Shown here in pieces: positions 8,693-17,979 of a DNA stretch of 64,000 nucleotides. The position numbers were made by a program, and so were the translations under genes. Source of the DNA: an uncultured Alistipes sp. (GTDB taxonomy: Bacteria > Bacteroidota > Bacteroidia > Bacteroidales > Rikenellaceae). Every line of letters starts with the position of its first letter. The stretch's first letter is position 1. The notes under the pieces were generated by a model, which was given only the letters and a program-made list of their open reading frames with translations, did not search any database and was not told where the DNA came from. The stretch lies in the NCBI GenBank assembly GCA_900546065.1, contig URBK01000002.1, positions 1-64,000 of the forward strand, in the 5' to 3' direction.

Positions 8693-9172
8693 TCACACAC
8701 GTTTTGTCTTGCCCGACCACCATTCGGCATCGATGGCGATGACTGCGGTGCGGTGGAACGACTTGTCGATATATTTCTCACCGACGGCCGCATAATCCGG
8801 AGCATACTTTCCGACCAGAAGTTCCAGAGCGTGACGCCGCTCGTCGTCCGACACGACCACACGCGCACGCCCCGACACCACGATCGACTCGTATGCCGTA
8901 GTGAACTTCTCGGGCACGGGGCGCGTCACGCCCACGACACAGAAACTTACACGTGCATCCGCCGCGATGGCCCGCAGCTTGCGACCCTCGGGAGCGCAAT
9001 GGATGTATATCGTATCACCCTCGGCCACATAGTTCACCGGTATACCGTAGCCGCCCTCATCCGAGGCCATGGCCAGAAATCCGTACTCGCCGCCGCGCAG
9101 CAACTCACGTGCACGCTCCTCGTCGAGCAGACGATCCTGCCGACGTACACTGTCGTTGCGATACTCCATCAT
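8693..9172 (-). CDS. Nim-like pyridoxamine-5'-phosphate-oxidase-fold flavoprotein
   Basis: 159 residues of the FMN-binding split-barrel fold. The segments GEYGFLAMASDEGGYGIPVN, TIYIHCAPEGRK and ARVSFCVVG resemble the NimA family, whose plasmid members reduce 5-nitroimidazoles such as metronidazole. Chromosomal relatives like this one are common in Bacteroidales and usually have no demonstrated resistance role. It starts one base after the tsaB stop, so it is the last gene of the HAD-tsaB-nim unit. The fold is confident; the substrate is not. Confidence 0.8.
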   Translation of the reverse strand: MMEYRNDSVRRQDRLLDEERARELLRGGEYGFLAMASDEGGYGIPVNYVAEGDTIYIHCAPEGRKLRAIAADARVSFCVVGVTRPVPEKFTTAYESIVVSGRARVVVSDDERRHALELLVGKYAPDYAAVGEKYIDKSFHRTAVIAIDAEWWSGKTKRV

Positions 9173-9173
9173 C

Positions 9174-9878
9174 TCAGAGAAGCTTCTTTTTCGACGGTAT
9201 GACGATGAAATTCTTCAGATAGAAGGGCTCGAAGTAGGCTATATCCTCGGTGCGGCCCTCCGAGAGACGCTGCTGCGCCAGACGCGCCAGACCGCGTGCC
9301 GACGGCACCACATCGACATATTCGGCGTCGGGCAGCACCTCGCGGCACTTGGCCGCGCCGTTGCCGAAGATCACAAGCGGAGCCGTACGGCGCCACTCGG
9401 CGAAGCTGTCGACCGTAATGATCTCGGCCGAGACCTCGTTCAGAGGATGTCCCGCGCTGTCGTATATTCGCGTATAGACCTCCATGCGGCGTGCATCCAC
9501 CATGGGACACAGACGCGCCTGCGACCAATTCTCCACGTCGATAATTCCCGCCTCGTGATCCTCCACGGCCACCTCCGCAAGGGCGTCGAGCGAACCCACC
9601 GCCACCAAAGGAATACCCAGAGCATAGCACATGCCCTTGGCGAACGACACCCCGATACGCAGGCCCGTATAGGAGCCGGGGCCCATACCCACGGCTACGG
9701 CATCCAACTCGTCGGGCGCCACATCGGTCTCACGCAGCAGTTCATCCACGAAGACCGCCACCTTCTTGGCGTGGTCGCGTCCCTCGTCGCTCTCACGCAG
9801 CGATACCAGCTCGCCGTTGCGGGCCAAACCGACAGAACATATATCGGTACCCGTCTCAATGCACAATATCAATGACAT
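9174..9878 (-). CDS. tsaB: tRNA threonylcarbamoyladenosine biosynthesis protein TsaB
   Basis: 234 residues. The actin/HSP70-like N-terminus MSLILCIETGTDICSVGLA, the motif VGMGPGSYTGLRIGVSFAKG (about 63-82) and VAVGSLDAL identify TsaB. It is the scaffold partner of TsaD and TsaE in making t6A37 on ANN-decoding tRNAs in the cytoplasm. TsaD and TsaE are not in the window. It lies between the HAD phosphatase and the Nim-like gene on the minus strand with almost no spacing downstream. Confidence 0.93.
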   Translation of the reverse strand: MSLILCIETGTDICSVGLARNGELVSLRESDEGRDHAKKVAVFVDELLRETDVAPDELDAVAVGMGPGSYTGLRIGVSFAKGMCYALGIPLVAVGSLDALAEVAVEDHEAGIIDVENWSQARLCPMVDARRMEVYTRIYDSAGHPLNEVSAEIITVDSFAEWRRTAPLVIFGNGAAKCREVLPDAEYVDVVPSARGLARLAQQRLSEGRTEDIAYFEPFYLKNFIVIPSKKKLL

Positions 9879-9928
9879 ATCGTATACTGTTTTTTGTTAT
9901 TCCGATTCTACGTTACTTCTACCCTACG

Positions 9929-10744
9929 TCAAATCAGCCCGAAGTGCTCCAGCGCGCGGCTAATACCGTCCTCATCTACCGACGACGACACATAGTCTGC
10001 CGCCGCCTTCAGCTCCTCACACGCATTGCCCATGGCCACACCCACGGCCGCATCGCGCACGATGGGCAGGTCGTTGCCGCCGTCGCCGAAAGCCATTGCC
10101 TCCGACATCGACAGTCCGTAATACTCCATCACCTTGCGCGCCCCGACAGACTTGTCCGTGCCGCGCATGTTTATATCCATGAATGTCGGTATCCAGCGGC
10201 TGCCCACACACTCGGGTAGCTGCGGCATGATGCGCCGCTCGATCTCCTCCCCCACATACGGACATACCTGCAGCACGGGATTCTCGGCCGTGATACGCCG
10301 CAGGTCGGCAACCTGAGGCATGATGTGGATCATCTCGGCGATGGTCAGCACACGCTCCGACAAACGGTCGACATATATGTCCTCGTGGGTCATGAAGGCC
10401 GCCTGAAACCCGATCTCCTCCGTTAAGCGGAATATCCGCTCGACGGTATCATGCGGGAACGAACGTTCGAATATGGTCTTGCCGTCACGCGTGACGCAAT
10501 AGCTGCCGTTGACAGTGACATACCCGTCGACCTCGATGTCGCGCACGACCTCCGTATAGCGCAGCAGGCGCCCCGTCGAGATGAAGACCTTGATGCCGCG
10601 CTCGCGCAGCCGCTCGATCGCACGCCGCGCCGACTCGGGCACCGCATGGGTCTCGAAACTCACCAGCGTGCCGTCTATATCGAAAAAGACGGCCTTTATA
10701 CTATCTCCTATACTCTTTCGGTCAGTCAATTTTTCCATTTTCAT
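9929..10744 (-). CDS. Cof-type HAD-IIB sugar-phosphatase-like hydrolase
   Basis: 271 residues. HAD motif I is FFDIDGTLVSF (nucleophile and acid Asp), motif II is FISTGR, a C2B cap occupies the middle, and motifs III-IV are K(VM)EYYG...AFGDGGNDLPIV. The ending VSSSVDEDGISRALEHFGLI is typical of Cof/YidA-type enzymes. It dephosphorylates small phosphometabolites; the actual substrate cannot be read from sequence. The start is MKMEKL or MEKL two codons later. A 90-bp AT/CT-rich gap separates it from the MBL hydrolase gene upstream in transcription. Confidence 0.88.
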   Translation of the reverse strand: MKMEKLTDRKSIGDSIKAVFFDIDGTLVSFETHAVPESARRAIERLRERGIKVFISTGRLLRYTEVVRDIEVDGYVTVNGSYCVTRDGKTIFERSFPHDTVERIFRLTEEIGFQAAFMTHEDIYVDRLSERVLTIAEMIHIMPQVADLRRITAENPVLQVCPYVGEEIERRIMPQLPECVGSRWIPTFMDINMRGTDKSVGARKVMEYYGLSMSEAMAFGDGGNDLPIVRDAAVGVAMGNACEELKAAADYVSSSVDEDGISRALEHFGLI

Positions 10745-10835
10745 TCTCTCCTTTCCATTCGAGAAACGTATTCCTTCAGAGAAATATCTTCATCCGCGGA
10801 ACGCCATATATCGAAAATACGCTTCCCCTCCTCCG

Positions 10836-11750
10836 CTACTCTATACAGCAGAGGCCGTAACAGGCGACATAGTGCTCATCAACACCCTTATCCTCCATCC
10901 AGCGGCGCGTCTCGAAGGTCGTGTAGTGCGCCGTATTCTCGCCCTTGCCCAGATCGTTGTTGTAGAGCCACGAGGGCGTAGGCCACAGGCAGGCGCGGAA
11001 ATTCACCGTGCGGTAGAAACGCTCGCTGCACCCCTGCTGTCCGTGGTGCGCCAGCTGCAGGTAGTCGCAATCCAGATACTCGCGCATGGGCGAATCGAGC
11101 AGTTTGTCGCCGCCCTCGATGCCCAGATCACCCAGAAAGACAACCGACTTTACGTCGTCCCACACGCGGAAGGCCATGCTCGAATTGTTGTAGACGTTGA
11201 CCCCGATCTCGGGATTTATCTCCGAGAGGATCTTGAAATGCACGCCATCGACCGTGAACTCGTCACCCGTATGGCACTCCGTCACCTTGACCCCCTGCGC
11301 GGCATCCAGCGCAGCATAATACTCCTCGGCCCAACGGCTGTATTCGGGCTCCGAGGCGATCATTCCGGGCGTAAAACGCGACTCGCGCACCTCGTGTACA
11401 CGCAGGTCCATCGGCCGCCGCAACAGGTTCGTCATGGCCTCCACATGGTCGTAATGCGGGTGGGTAACGATCCACACATCGACCTCGTCGCCCAGCGCCG
11501 CCAGAAAGCCGCGCAGGTAATCGGTCTCGGCGCCCTTGCCGCCGTCGATGGCAACGACACGCCCGTGGGGTGTGCGTATGATGTATGAATTGCCGTGATC
11601 GTCGGCCACCGACGGCAGCTGCCACAGCGTGAAGGTCTCCTTTTCGGGGTCCGAATCCTTCACCGCACCGAATATCACGGCCACGCACACGGTCAATACA
11701 AGCAGCGTACCCGACGCGAACAATATGATACGACGCACAGCCATCCCCAC
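10836..11750 (-). CDS. Membrane-anchored MBL-fold hydrolase related to the ComEC C-terminal domain
   Basis: 304 residues. An N-terminal hydrophobic anchor (about residues 6-28, RRIILFASGTLLVLTVCVAV) is followed by a metallo-beta-lactamase domain. Visible motifs are AIDGGKG (first loop), VTHPHYDHVE (metal-binding HxHxDH type), FLGDLGIEGGDKLL and LQLAHHGQQG, the last resembling the ComEC/Rec2 hydrolase domain. There is no ComEC channel domain. The likely role is an envelope-side nuclease or phosphodiesterase; the substrate is unknown. It starts 4 bp after smpB stops, so the two are co-transcribed. Confidence 0.75.
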   Translation of the reverse strand: MGMAVRRIILFASGTLLVLTVCVAVIFGAVKDSDPEKETFTLWQLPSVADDHGNSYIIRTPHGRVVAIDGGKGAETDYLRGFLAALGDEVDVWIVTHPHYDHVEAMTNLLRRPMDLRVHEVRESRFTPGMIASEPEYSRWAEEYYAALDAAQGVKVTECHTGDEFTVDGVHFKILSEINPEIGVNVYNNSSMAFRVWDDVKSVVFLGDLGIEGGDKLLDSPMREYLDCDYLQLAHHGQQGCSERFYRTVNFRACLWPTPSWLYNNDLGKGENTAHYTTFETRRWMEDKGVDEHYVACYGLCCIE

Positions 11751-11754
11751 ACCG

Positions 11755-12216
11755 TTATTTGAAACGTTTCATCGCCTTGTCCATCTCGCGCTTGGCGTCG
11801 TTGGCCTTGATATACTCGCGTTTGTCGTACGACTTGCGGCCGCGCGCCAGACCTATGACCACCTTGGCGAGGCCCTTCTCCGAGAGGAACAGACGCAGTG
11901 CCACGATCGTCAGCCCGCGATCCTGCAACGCCCGCTGCAGCTTGTTGAGCTCCTTGCGCTGCAACAGCAGCTTGCGGTCACGGCGCGGCGCATGGTTGTT
12001 GCACGTGCCCCAGCCATATTCGGCGACGTTCATGCCGCGCAGCCACAGTTCCCCCTTGTCGAAGTAACAGTAACTCTCGGTAAGCGACGCCTTGCCCAGA
12101 CGTATCGATTTGATCTCGGTACCGACCAGCACAACACCCGCGACATACTCCTCGAGTATCTCGTAGTCGAAGGTCGCACGCTTGTTGCGTATGTTTATAT
12201 TCTTGAAATCCGTCAT
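11755..12216 (-). CDS. smpB: SsrA-binding protein SmpB
   Basis: 153 residues, the normal length. Family landmarks are [60 protein letters not shown] and the basic C-terminal tail [20 protein letters not shown] that enters the ribosome. It delivers tmRNA to stalled ribosomes. I do not see the ssrA gene in this window. It shares a transcript with the downstream MBL hydrolase. Confidence 0.97.
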   Translation of the reverse strand: MTDFKNINIRNKRATFDYEILEEYVAGVVLVGTEIKSIRLGKASLTESYCYFDKGELWLRGMNVAEYGWGTCNNHAPRRDRKLLLQRKELNKLQRALQDRGLTIVALRLFLSEKGLAKVVIGLARGRKSYDKREYIKANDAKREMDKAMKRFK

Positions 12217-12497
12217 CTTACATCTCCATATATGCCCTTCACCGGTCTTTGCCGCGCGGCGGGCCCCCGCATGGCATCGTTTTTGCCCTTACATGCGACG
12301 GGCAGGACCGGATAAAGGTAACTAATTCTTTTATCTTTGATATGTTTTACACATCTTTCTGTTTATTTTCTGTTTGCACACGGTATGCGCAGCGATGCGT
12401 GTACGATCCGGCTCCTGTCCTTTTTTGACTCCTGCACATACACATCATAAATCGCCCCGCCTCCGCCTCCACGGCCGATAATACCGACTCGCCCGCC
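12217..12497. other. Intergenic region between dnaG and smpB with an outward plus-strand promoter element
   Basis: 281 bp without a gene. On the minus strand, TACCTTTA (7/8 of a -7 element) near 12316-12323 could serve smpB. On the plus strand a perfect TATCTTTG (about 12336-12343) points toward dnaG, which is on the other strand. A T6 run follows near 12421-12427. Nothing codes there, so a short RNA or antisense start is possible but unproven. Confidence 0.35.
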
Positions 12498-14480
12498 TCA
12501 GAGAATCAGACGCTGGCTCTGCTTCGAGAGCGCCAGCTTCACCTGATTGAGTTTCGAGAGCTGCTTCATGCACTCCGAAAGCTCCTCGTCGTCGAGGTTC
12601 TCATCCTTGAGCCGCTCGCGCACGGCGTTTATCATGCGTTCGACCACCTTCGAGCGGTACAGCATGATGGCCTTGGGTACACCCACCGACATGATCTCGC
12701 TCTCACTCTCGACATGCACGTCCTTGCGACGCCATATCTCGCTCGGGACATAGTTGTCGTCCGAAGTGAGTATGTCGACAGCGGCGTTGCACACCTCCGG
12801 ATCGGGATGGTTGACAAAGACCTGTGCCGGCACCTCCACTCCCGTACCCAGCTCGCGCCACTTCTCGCGGTAGGTCTCAAGGATACGCTCGTAGACGGGA
12901 TTCGAGAAGGTTATGCTGTCGGCCTCGAGACTCTGCAGGATCTCCTCGGCGATATTTATCTGCACGACGTTGCGCCCCTCCATCACCTCGAAACTCTTGT
13001 GTCCCGACTTGAGCAGATACTTCACCAGCTCGCGCTCCAAAGCCTCCTCGCTGCTGCCTGCCGAACCGCCCTTCGTCAGGTCGGGCTCCGTCGCCGGCAA
13101 GGCCTTCTGCTCCTCGCGCGCCAACCGCTGCTGCCGCCGTACGAACTCCGCCGCCTCGCTGTCACCAGAACGCATGGCGCGCTTGCGCGCAACCTCAGCG
13201 ATGAGGACGTTCTCGTCTATATCCATCGTGCGGGCGCACTCCTTGATATAGACCGAACGCTGGATCGAGTCGGGTATCTGCACGATCGACCGCACCATGT
13301 CGCTGATCATCTCCGAGCGCTTGATGGGGTCATTGCCCGCCTCGCGAAGCATCAGCTTGGCCTTGAACGAGAGGAAATCCTCCTCGTTCTCATGGATATA
13401 TGCGTGCACCTCGTCGGCCGTATGCGTGCGGGCAAACGAATCGGGGTCATGCTCCGGCGGCAGCAGAACCACACGCACGTTCATACCCTCGTGCAGGATC
13501 ATGTCTATGCCTCGCAGCGAGGCGTGTATACCGGCCGAGTCGCCGTCGTAGATGACCGTTATGTTGCGCGTGAAGCGGTGCAGGAGCTGTATCTGCTCGG
13601 TCGTGAGCGACGTGCCCGACGAGGCCACGACATTCTCCACACCCGCCTGATGCATCGATATGACGTCGGTGTAGCCCTCGACCATGATGGCATAGTCCTG
13701 CTGCTGTATGGCCTTCTTCGCAAAATAGAGACCGTAGAGCTCGCGTTTCTTGCTGTATATCTCGCTTTCGGGCGAATTCTGATACTTGGCCACCGACTTG
13801 TCGGTGCGCAGCGTGCGGCCGCCGAAGGCCACAACGCGGCCCGAGATGTTGTGTACGGGGAAGATCACACGGTCGCGGAAACGGTCATAGACATGGCCGT
13901 CGCTCTCGCGCTTGAGCGAGAGACCCGTCGAGAGAAGGAACTCCTCCTTGTATCCCGCCGCCACGGCCGCACGCGACAGGTCGTCGCCCTTGGCCGAGCA
14001 GAAACCGAGCCCGAACTTGCGGATCGTCGCATCCGTAAAGCCGCGCTTCTGCGAGAAGTAACTCAACCCCACGCTGCGCCCCTCGGAAGTGCCCGTAAGG
14101 TACTTGGCCATATAGTCGGCCGCCCAGCCGTTCAGCGCGAACATGCTCTCGCGGTCGTTGTTGCGGCGCACATCCTCCTCGGTCATGGCGTGCTCCTCGA
14201 CCTCGATGCCGTAGCGTTTGGCCACCATGCGCAGCGCCTCGGGGTAACTGACCCCCTCGTGCTCCATGATGAAGGTGACGGCATTGCCGCCCTTGCCGCA
14301 GCCGAAACACTTGAACACGCCCTTCGAGGGCGATACGATGAACGACGGCGTCTTCTCCTGATGGAATGGACAGCATGCCTGATAGTTCACGCCCTTCTTC
14401 TTGAGCGTGACGTAGTCGCCGATGATGTCAACGATATTGGCGGCGGCATATATGCGGTCCACAGTGGCGCGGTCGATCAT
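12498..14480 (-). CDS. dnaG: DNA primase DnaG
   Basis: 660 residues from ATG 14480. The zinc-binding domain has CPFHQEKTPSF and FKCFGCGKGG (Cys37, His40, Cys58, Cys61). The Toprim domain has VEGYTDVISMHQAG and the acidic IYDGDSAG motif, and the C-terminal helicase-interaction region ends in KLNQVKLALSKQSQ. It synthesises RNA primers at the fork. An in-frame ATG at 14516 is rejected because a -7 element (14505-14512) lies between it and 14480. Primases of the family begin with MIDRATVDRI-like sequence, which supports 14480. Confidence 0.96.
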   Translation of the reverse strand: MIDRATVDRIYAAANIVDIIGDYVTLKKKGVNYQACCPFHQEKTPSFIVSPSKGVFKCFGCGKGGNAVTFIMEHEGVSYPEALRMVAKRYGIEVEEHAMTEEDVRRNNDRESMFALNGWAADYMAKYLTGTSEGRSVGLSYFSQKRGFTDATIRKFGLGFCSAKGDDLSRAAVAAGYKEEFLLSTGLSLKRESDGHVYDRFRDRVIFPVHNISGRVVAFGGRTLRTDKSVAKYQNSPESEIYSKKRELYGLYFAKKAIQQQDYAIMVEGYTDVISMHQAGVENVVASSGTSLTTEQIQLLHRFTRNITVIYDGDSAGIHASLRGIDMILHEGMNVRVVLLPPEHDPDSFARTHTADEVHAYIHENEEDFLSFKAKLMLREAGNDPIKRSEMISDMVRSIVQIPDSIQRSVYIKECARTMDIDENVLIAEVARKRAMRSGDSEAAEFVRRQQRLAREEQKALPATEPDLTKGGSAGSSEEALERELVKYLLKSGHKSFEVMEGRNVVQINIAEEILQSLEADSITFSNPVYERILETYREKWRELGTGVEVPAQVFVNHPDPEVCNAAVDILTSDDNYVPSEIWRRKDVHVESESEIMSVGVPKAIMLYRSKVVERMINAVRERLKDENLDDEELSECMKQLSKLNQVKLALSKQSQRLIL

Positions 14481-14504
14481 TTCCGAAGCATACTTTTTAG
14501 CAGG

Positions 14505-14512
14505 CAAAGTTA
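14505..14512 (-). promoter_or_regulatory. -7 promoter element of dnaG
   Basis: TAACTTTG on the minus strand, 24 nt before ATG 14480. No clear TTTG lies at the -33 position (TTGC is the nearest). It decides the dnaG start by excluding the upstream ATG. Confidence 0.55.
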
Positions 14513-14699
14513 ACAATAATCGGCGAGATTCGGCAACCGTATCCCCACATATTGATATTGCGCCGACACGATACGCAGACGCACTCCGGCAAACCGCACA
14601 ACGGCCGCGGCCCGATATAAAAAGAGAGACACATGATTGGTTTATCGCTATTTTTTATATCTTTACCGAGACATAACAATAATAACCATATTCCAAACG

Positions 14700-15815
14700 A
14701 TGAAAAAACTCTTGCTCTGTGCCGCGGTGCTCTTTGCCGCCGCCTGCTCCAAGCCCGGCATAACGGTCAAGATAAGCGGTTTTGACGAGACCGAACTTAC
14801 CGTAGCGCACATGTATCTGAAGGACTACCCTGTCCCCAACGACAACGACCCCCGCATAAAGAAGCAGCTCGTGACCCTCGAGAACGGCAAGGCGGTCATC
14901 ACGCCCGATTCGCTGCCGTCGCTCTATGTCATATCTCCCGCCTCGATGCCGCAGATGTTCATACGTCTGACCGTCGAGCCCGGGGACCATGTAACCGTAA
15001 AATTCAAATCCTACGGCGACGGATACATATATACGGCCTCCGGCACGGCCGCGGCCGACGGCATGACCGACTACCTCAAGACCGTGCGCAGTACGGATAT
15101 GAGTATCGACAGCATGGTCCAACTCCTGAACGGCGACCCGCAGAACAAGGAGTACTTTGCCACGTATGACTCATTGTCGACCGTCCGCCGCATTCTCACC
15201 GCGGCATGGATACGCCGCAATGCCGACAACCCCACGGCGGCGCTGCTCCTGCGCAACGTACCGCTGGACTCGGTGCCGGCTCTCTACGATGCTCTGGATG
15301 AGGACCTTCACAATTCACATTTTGCACCTCTGATCAACACAGCCAAGCAAAGCTCCGACAGACGCATCGCCACACAGAAGGCCACCGAGGCTATCGTTCC
15401 CGGGGCGGAGGCACCCGACTTCACGCTCAACGACCCCGATGGCAAGCCCGTAACGCTGAGCTCGCTGCGCGGCAAGTGGGTGGTGCTCGACTTCTGGGGC
15501 ACGTGGTGCGTATGGTGCGTCAAGGGTATTCCCGACATGAAGAAATACGAGGAGAAGTACCGCAAGAGCTGCACTTTCGTCAGCATCGACTGCTTCGACT
15601 CGCCCGAGACGTGGAAGGCGGGACTTGAGAAGCACCAGATGCCGTGGATACACGTTTACAATCCCGACGACGCCCCGCTTGACAAAAACGCGACGGTACT
15701 CTACGGCGTACAGGGCTACCCCACCAAGATCATCATCAACCCCGAGGGGCGCATACACAAGATCTTCAGCGGCGAGGGGCCCGACTTCTACAAGGAGCTG
15801 GATGCCGTACTTTAA
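14700..15815 (+). CDS. TlpA-like thiol-disulfide oxidoreductase lipoprotein
   Basis: 371 residues from ATG 14700. MKKLLLCAAVLFAAAC is an SPII signal with Cys16. An N-terminal DUF4369-like beta-rich domain (to about 220) precedes a thioredoxin fold: VPGAEAPDFTLNDPDG, then VVLDFWGTWCVWCVKGIPDM with a CVWC active site, and YGVQGYPTKIIINPEGRI with the cis-Pro. The usual active-site dipeptide in this family is CGPC, so Val-Trp is unusual. It is probably tethered on the periplasmic face and acts in thiol-disulfide exchange. A frame open from 14637 contains no signal and is not used. A weak TATCTTTA -7 lies at 14658-14665. Confidence 0.85.
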   Translation: MKKLLLCAAVLFAAACSKPGITVKISGFDETELTVAHMYLKDYPVPNDNDPRIKKQLVTLENGKAVITPDSLPSLYVISPASMPQMFIRLTVEPGDHVTVKFKSYGDGYIYTASGTAAADGMTDYLKTVRSTDMSIDSMVQLLNGDPQNKEYFATYDSLSTVRRILTAAWIRRNADNPTAALLLRNVPLDSVPALYDALDEDLHNSHFAPLINTAKQSSDRRIATQKATEAIVPGAEAPDFTLNDPDGKPVTLSSLRGKWVVLDFWGTWCVWCVKGIPDMKKYEEKYRKSCTFVSIDCFDSPETWKAGLEKHQMPWIHVYNPDDAPLDKNATVLYGVQGYPTKIIINPEGRIHKIFSGEGPDFYKELDAVL

Positions 15816-15847
15816 TCTCCGGCACCGCATGCCGGTATCGGTAAAAA

Positions 15848-15874
15848 GGCAGGGTCTCTGAACCCTGCCTTTGT
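15848..15874 (+). terminator. Rho-independent terminator
   Basis: GGCAGGGT / ACCCTGCC, an 8-bp perfect stem with a 6-nt loop, then TTTGT. It ends the TlpA-like transcript before uvrB. Confidence 0.7.
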
Positions 15875-15896
15875 CATTGCGTAAAGATTTTTTCGT

Positions 15897-15904
15897 TACC
15901 TTTG
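15897..15904 (+). promoter_or_regulatory. -7 element immediately before uvrB
   Basis: A perfect TACCTTTG ends 4 bp before the uvrB ATG at 15909. The nearest TTTG (15870-15873) is 23 bp upstream, a little long. If used, the mRNA would be leaderless or nearly so. Confidence 0.55.
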
Positions 15905-15908
15905 CGGC

Positions 15909-17942
15909 ATGGATTTCAAACTCGTGTCGGATTATGCGCCCACGGGCGACCAGCCCGAAGCAATCGCACAGCTCATCGAGTCGATCGAGAGCGGCGCGCG
16001 ACACAACACGCTGCTCGGCGTGACGGGCTCGGGCAAGACCTTCACCATAGCCAACGTGGTGGCGCACTTCAACCGCCCGACCCTTGTCCTGAGCCATAAC
16101 AAGACCCTCGCGGCACAGCTCTACGGCGAATTCAAGAACTTCTTTCCGGAGAATGCCGTCGAGTATTTCGTCTCGTATTACGACTACTACCAGCCCGAGG
16201 CCTACCTCCCCTCCACGGACACATATATCGAGAAGGATCTGGCCATAAACGACGAGCTGGACAAACTGCGTCTGCACGCCACGGCCACGCTTCTGTCGGG
16301 CCGGCGCGACGTGATCGTCGTATCGAGCGTATCGTGCCTCTACGGTATCGGCAACCCGAACGACTTCCACGCCACCTCGATCAAGATACGCACGGGCGAC
16401 GTGGTCAACTACAAGCACTTCATGTACCGCTTGGTGGAGGCGCTCTACACACGCACCGAGACCGACATGGCGCCCGCGACGTTCCGTGTCAAGGGCGACA
16501 CCTTCGACATCATGCCCGCCTTCGGGGACAACTGCTACCGCGTCACCTTCTTCGACAACGAGATCGAGTCGATACAGACCATCGACCCCGTGAGCGGCCA
16601 ACGCTTCGAGACGCTGGACGAGGTGACCATATTCCCCGCCAACCTCTTCGTCACGACGAAGGAGCATATCAACTCGGCGGTGCAGCAGATATATCTCGAT
16701 CTGGGCAAGCAGATCGAGTTCTTCGAGAGTCAGGGCCGCATGGTCGAGGCGCAGCGCATAAAGCAGCGCGTGGAGTACGACCTCGAGATGATCAAGGAAC
16801 TGGGCTACTGCCCGGGTATCGAGAACTACTCCCGCTACTTCGACGGCCGCCCCGAGGGGACACGACCCTTCTGCCTGCTGGACTACTTCCCCAAGGATTA
16901 CCTCATGGTCATAGACGAGAGCCATGTCACCCTGCCGCAGGTACACGCCATGTACGGCGGTGACCGCGCCCGCAAGGAGAACCTCGTCGAGTACGGCTTC
17001 CGCCTGCCCGCCGCCAAGGACAACCGTCCGCTGCGTTTCGAGGAGTTCGAGCAGCTGATGGGCACAACGATATATGTCAGCGCCACACCCGCCGACTACG
17101 AACTCGTCAAGAGCGAGGGCGTGGTTGTCGAGCAGCTCATACGCCCCACGGGACTCGTTGACCCGCCGCTGGAGGTGCGTGTGACGCTCAACCAGATAGA
17201 CGACCTGATAGAGGAGATAGACAAGCGCGTCAAGGTCGAGGACAAGATCCTCATCACCACCATCACCAAACGCATGGCCGAGGAGCTGTCGAAATATTTC
17301 GACCGCGTGGGCATACGCAACAGATACATACACTCGGATGTCGACACGCTCGAACGCGTACAGATACTCGAGGATCTGCGAGCCGGCATGTTCGACGTGC
17401 TGGTGGGTGTAAACCTTCTGCGTGAGGGTCTCGACCTGCCGGAGGTGGGGCTTGTGGCCATTCTCGACGCCGACAAGGAGGGATTCCTCCGCAACGTGCG
17501 CTCCATCACCCAGATTGCGGGACGTGCGGCCCGCCACTCGAACGGACACGTAATCCTCTATGCCGACCACTGTACCGATTCGATGGTTGCGGCCATCGAG
17601 CAGAGCAACCGCCGCCGCGAGAAGCAGGTGCGATACAATATCGAACACGGGATGCTGCCGCGGCAGGCGCAGAAGAGCGGCTCGGGCCAGAACCTTCTTC
17701 TGGCGCAGCAGCATCAGGAGCAGGCCGCGGCCGCAAATACGGTACTCTATCCCGCTGCCGAACAGAACCGCATGATCGCGGCCGATGTCGAGACGGCGTA
17801 CAATGCCGGGGACCTCGACTCGCTCATAGCCAAGGCACGCGAGGATATGGAGCGTGCGGCCAAGTCGCTCGACTTTCTCGCGGCGGCGCGCTACCGCGAC
17901 CGCATGTACGAACTGCAGAAACTGAAGGAGGAGGCTCGCTGA
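15909..17942 (+). CDS. uvrB: Excinuclease ABC subunit B
   Basis: 677 residues, the normal length. The start MDFKLVSDYAPTGDQPEAI is the family start. Walker A is GVTGSGKT (37-44). The damage-verifying hairpin region contains SYYDYYQPEAYLPSTDTYI, Walker B is VIDESHVTLPQ, helicase motifs VI-like are QIAGRAARHSNG, and the C-terminal UVR motif that binds UvrC is DMERAAKSLDFLAAARYRDR. It scans and verifies DNA lesions in nucleotide excision repair. uvrA and uvrC are not in the window. The TonB receptor gene follows 37 bp downstream with no terminator between. Confidence 0.98.
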   Translation: MDFKLVSDYAPTGDQPEAIAQLIESIESGARHNTLLGVTGSGKTFTIANVVAHFNRPTLVLSHNKTLAAQLYGEFKNFFPENAVEYFVSYYDYYQPEAYLPSTDTYIEKDLAINDELDKLRLHATATLLSGRRDVIVVSSVSCLYGIGNPNDFHATSIKIRTGDVVNYKHFMYRLVEALYTRTETDMAPATFRVKGDTFDIMPAFGDNCYRVTFFDNEIESIQTIDPVSGQRFETLDEVTIFPANLFVTTKEHINSAVQQIYLDLGKQIEFFESQGRMVEAQRIKQRVEYDLEMIKELGYCPGIENYSRYFDGRPEGTRPFCLLDYFPKDYLMVIDESHVTLPQVHAMYGGDRARKENLVEYGFRLPAAKDNRPLRFEEFEQLMGTTIYVSATPADYELVKSEGVVVEQLIRPTGLVDPPLEVRVTLNQIDDLIEEIDKRVKVEDKILITTITKRMAEELSKYFDRVGIRNRYIHSDVDTLERVQILEDLRAGMFDVLVGVNLLREGLDLPEVGLVAILDADKEGFLRNVRSITQIAGRAARHSNGHVILYADHCTDSMVAAIEQSNRRREKQVRYNIEHGMLPRQAQKSGSGQNLLLAQQHQEQAAAANTVLYPAAEQNRMIAADVETAYNAGDLDSLIAKAREDMERAAKSLDFLAAARYRDRMYELQKLKEEAR

Positions 17943-17979
17943 TCCTCCTCAGCAATAACCAAACAATCAAACCAAACAC

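Noticed and set aside
12714..14513. 599-codon open frame on the plus strand opposite dnaG
   Set aside because: It is wholly antisense to an unambiguous dnaG and has low-complexity Arg/His/Leu composition. Long antisense frames are expected from GC-rich codon bias.
15315..17714. 799-codon open frame on the minus strand opposite the TlpA-like gene and uvrB
   Set aside because: It crosses two well-supported genes and the terminator between them, with no family motif and no promoter.
17943..17979. Cobalamin riboswitch before the TonB receptor gene
   Set aside because: Only 37 bp separate it from uvrB, too short for a B12 riboswitch, and no B12-box sequence is seen.
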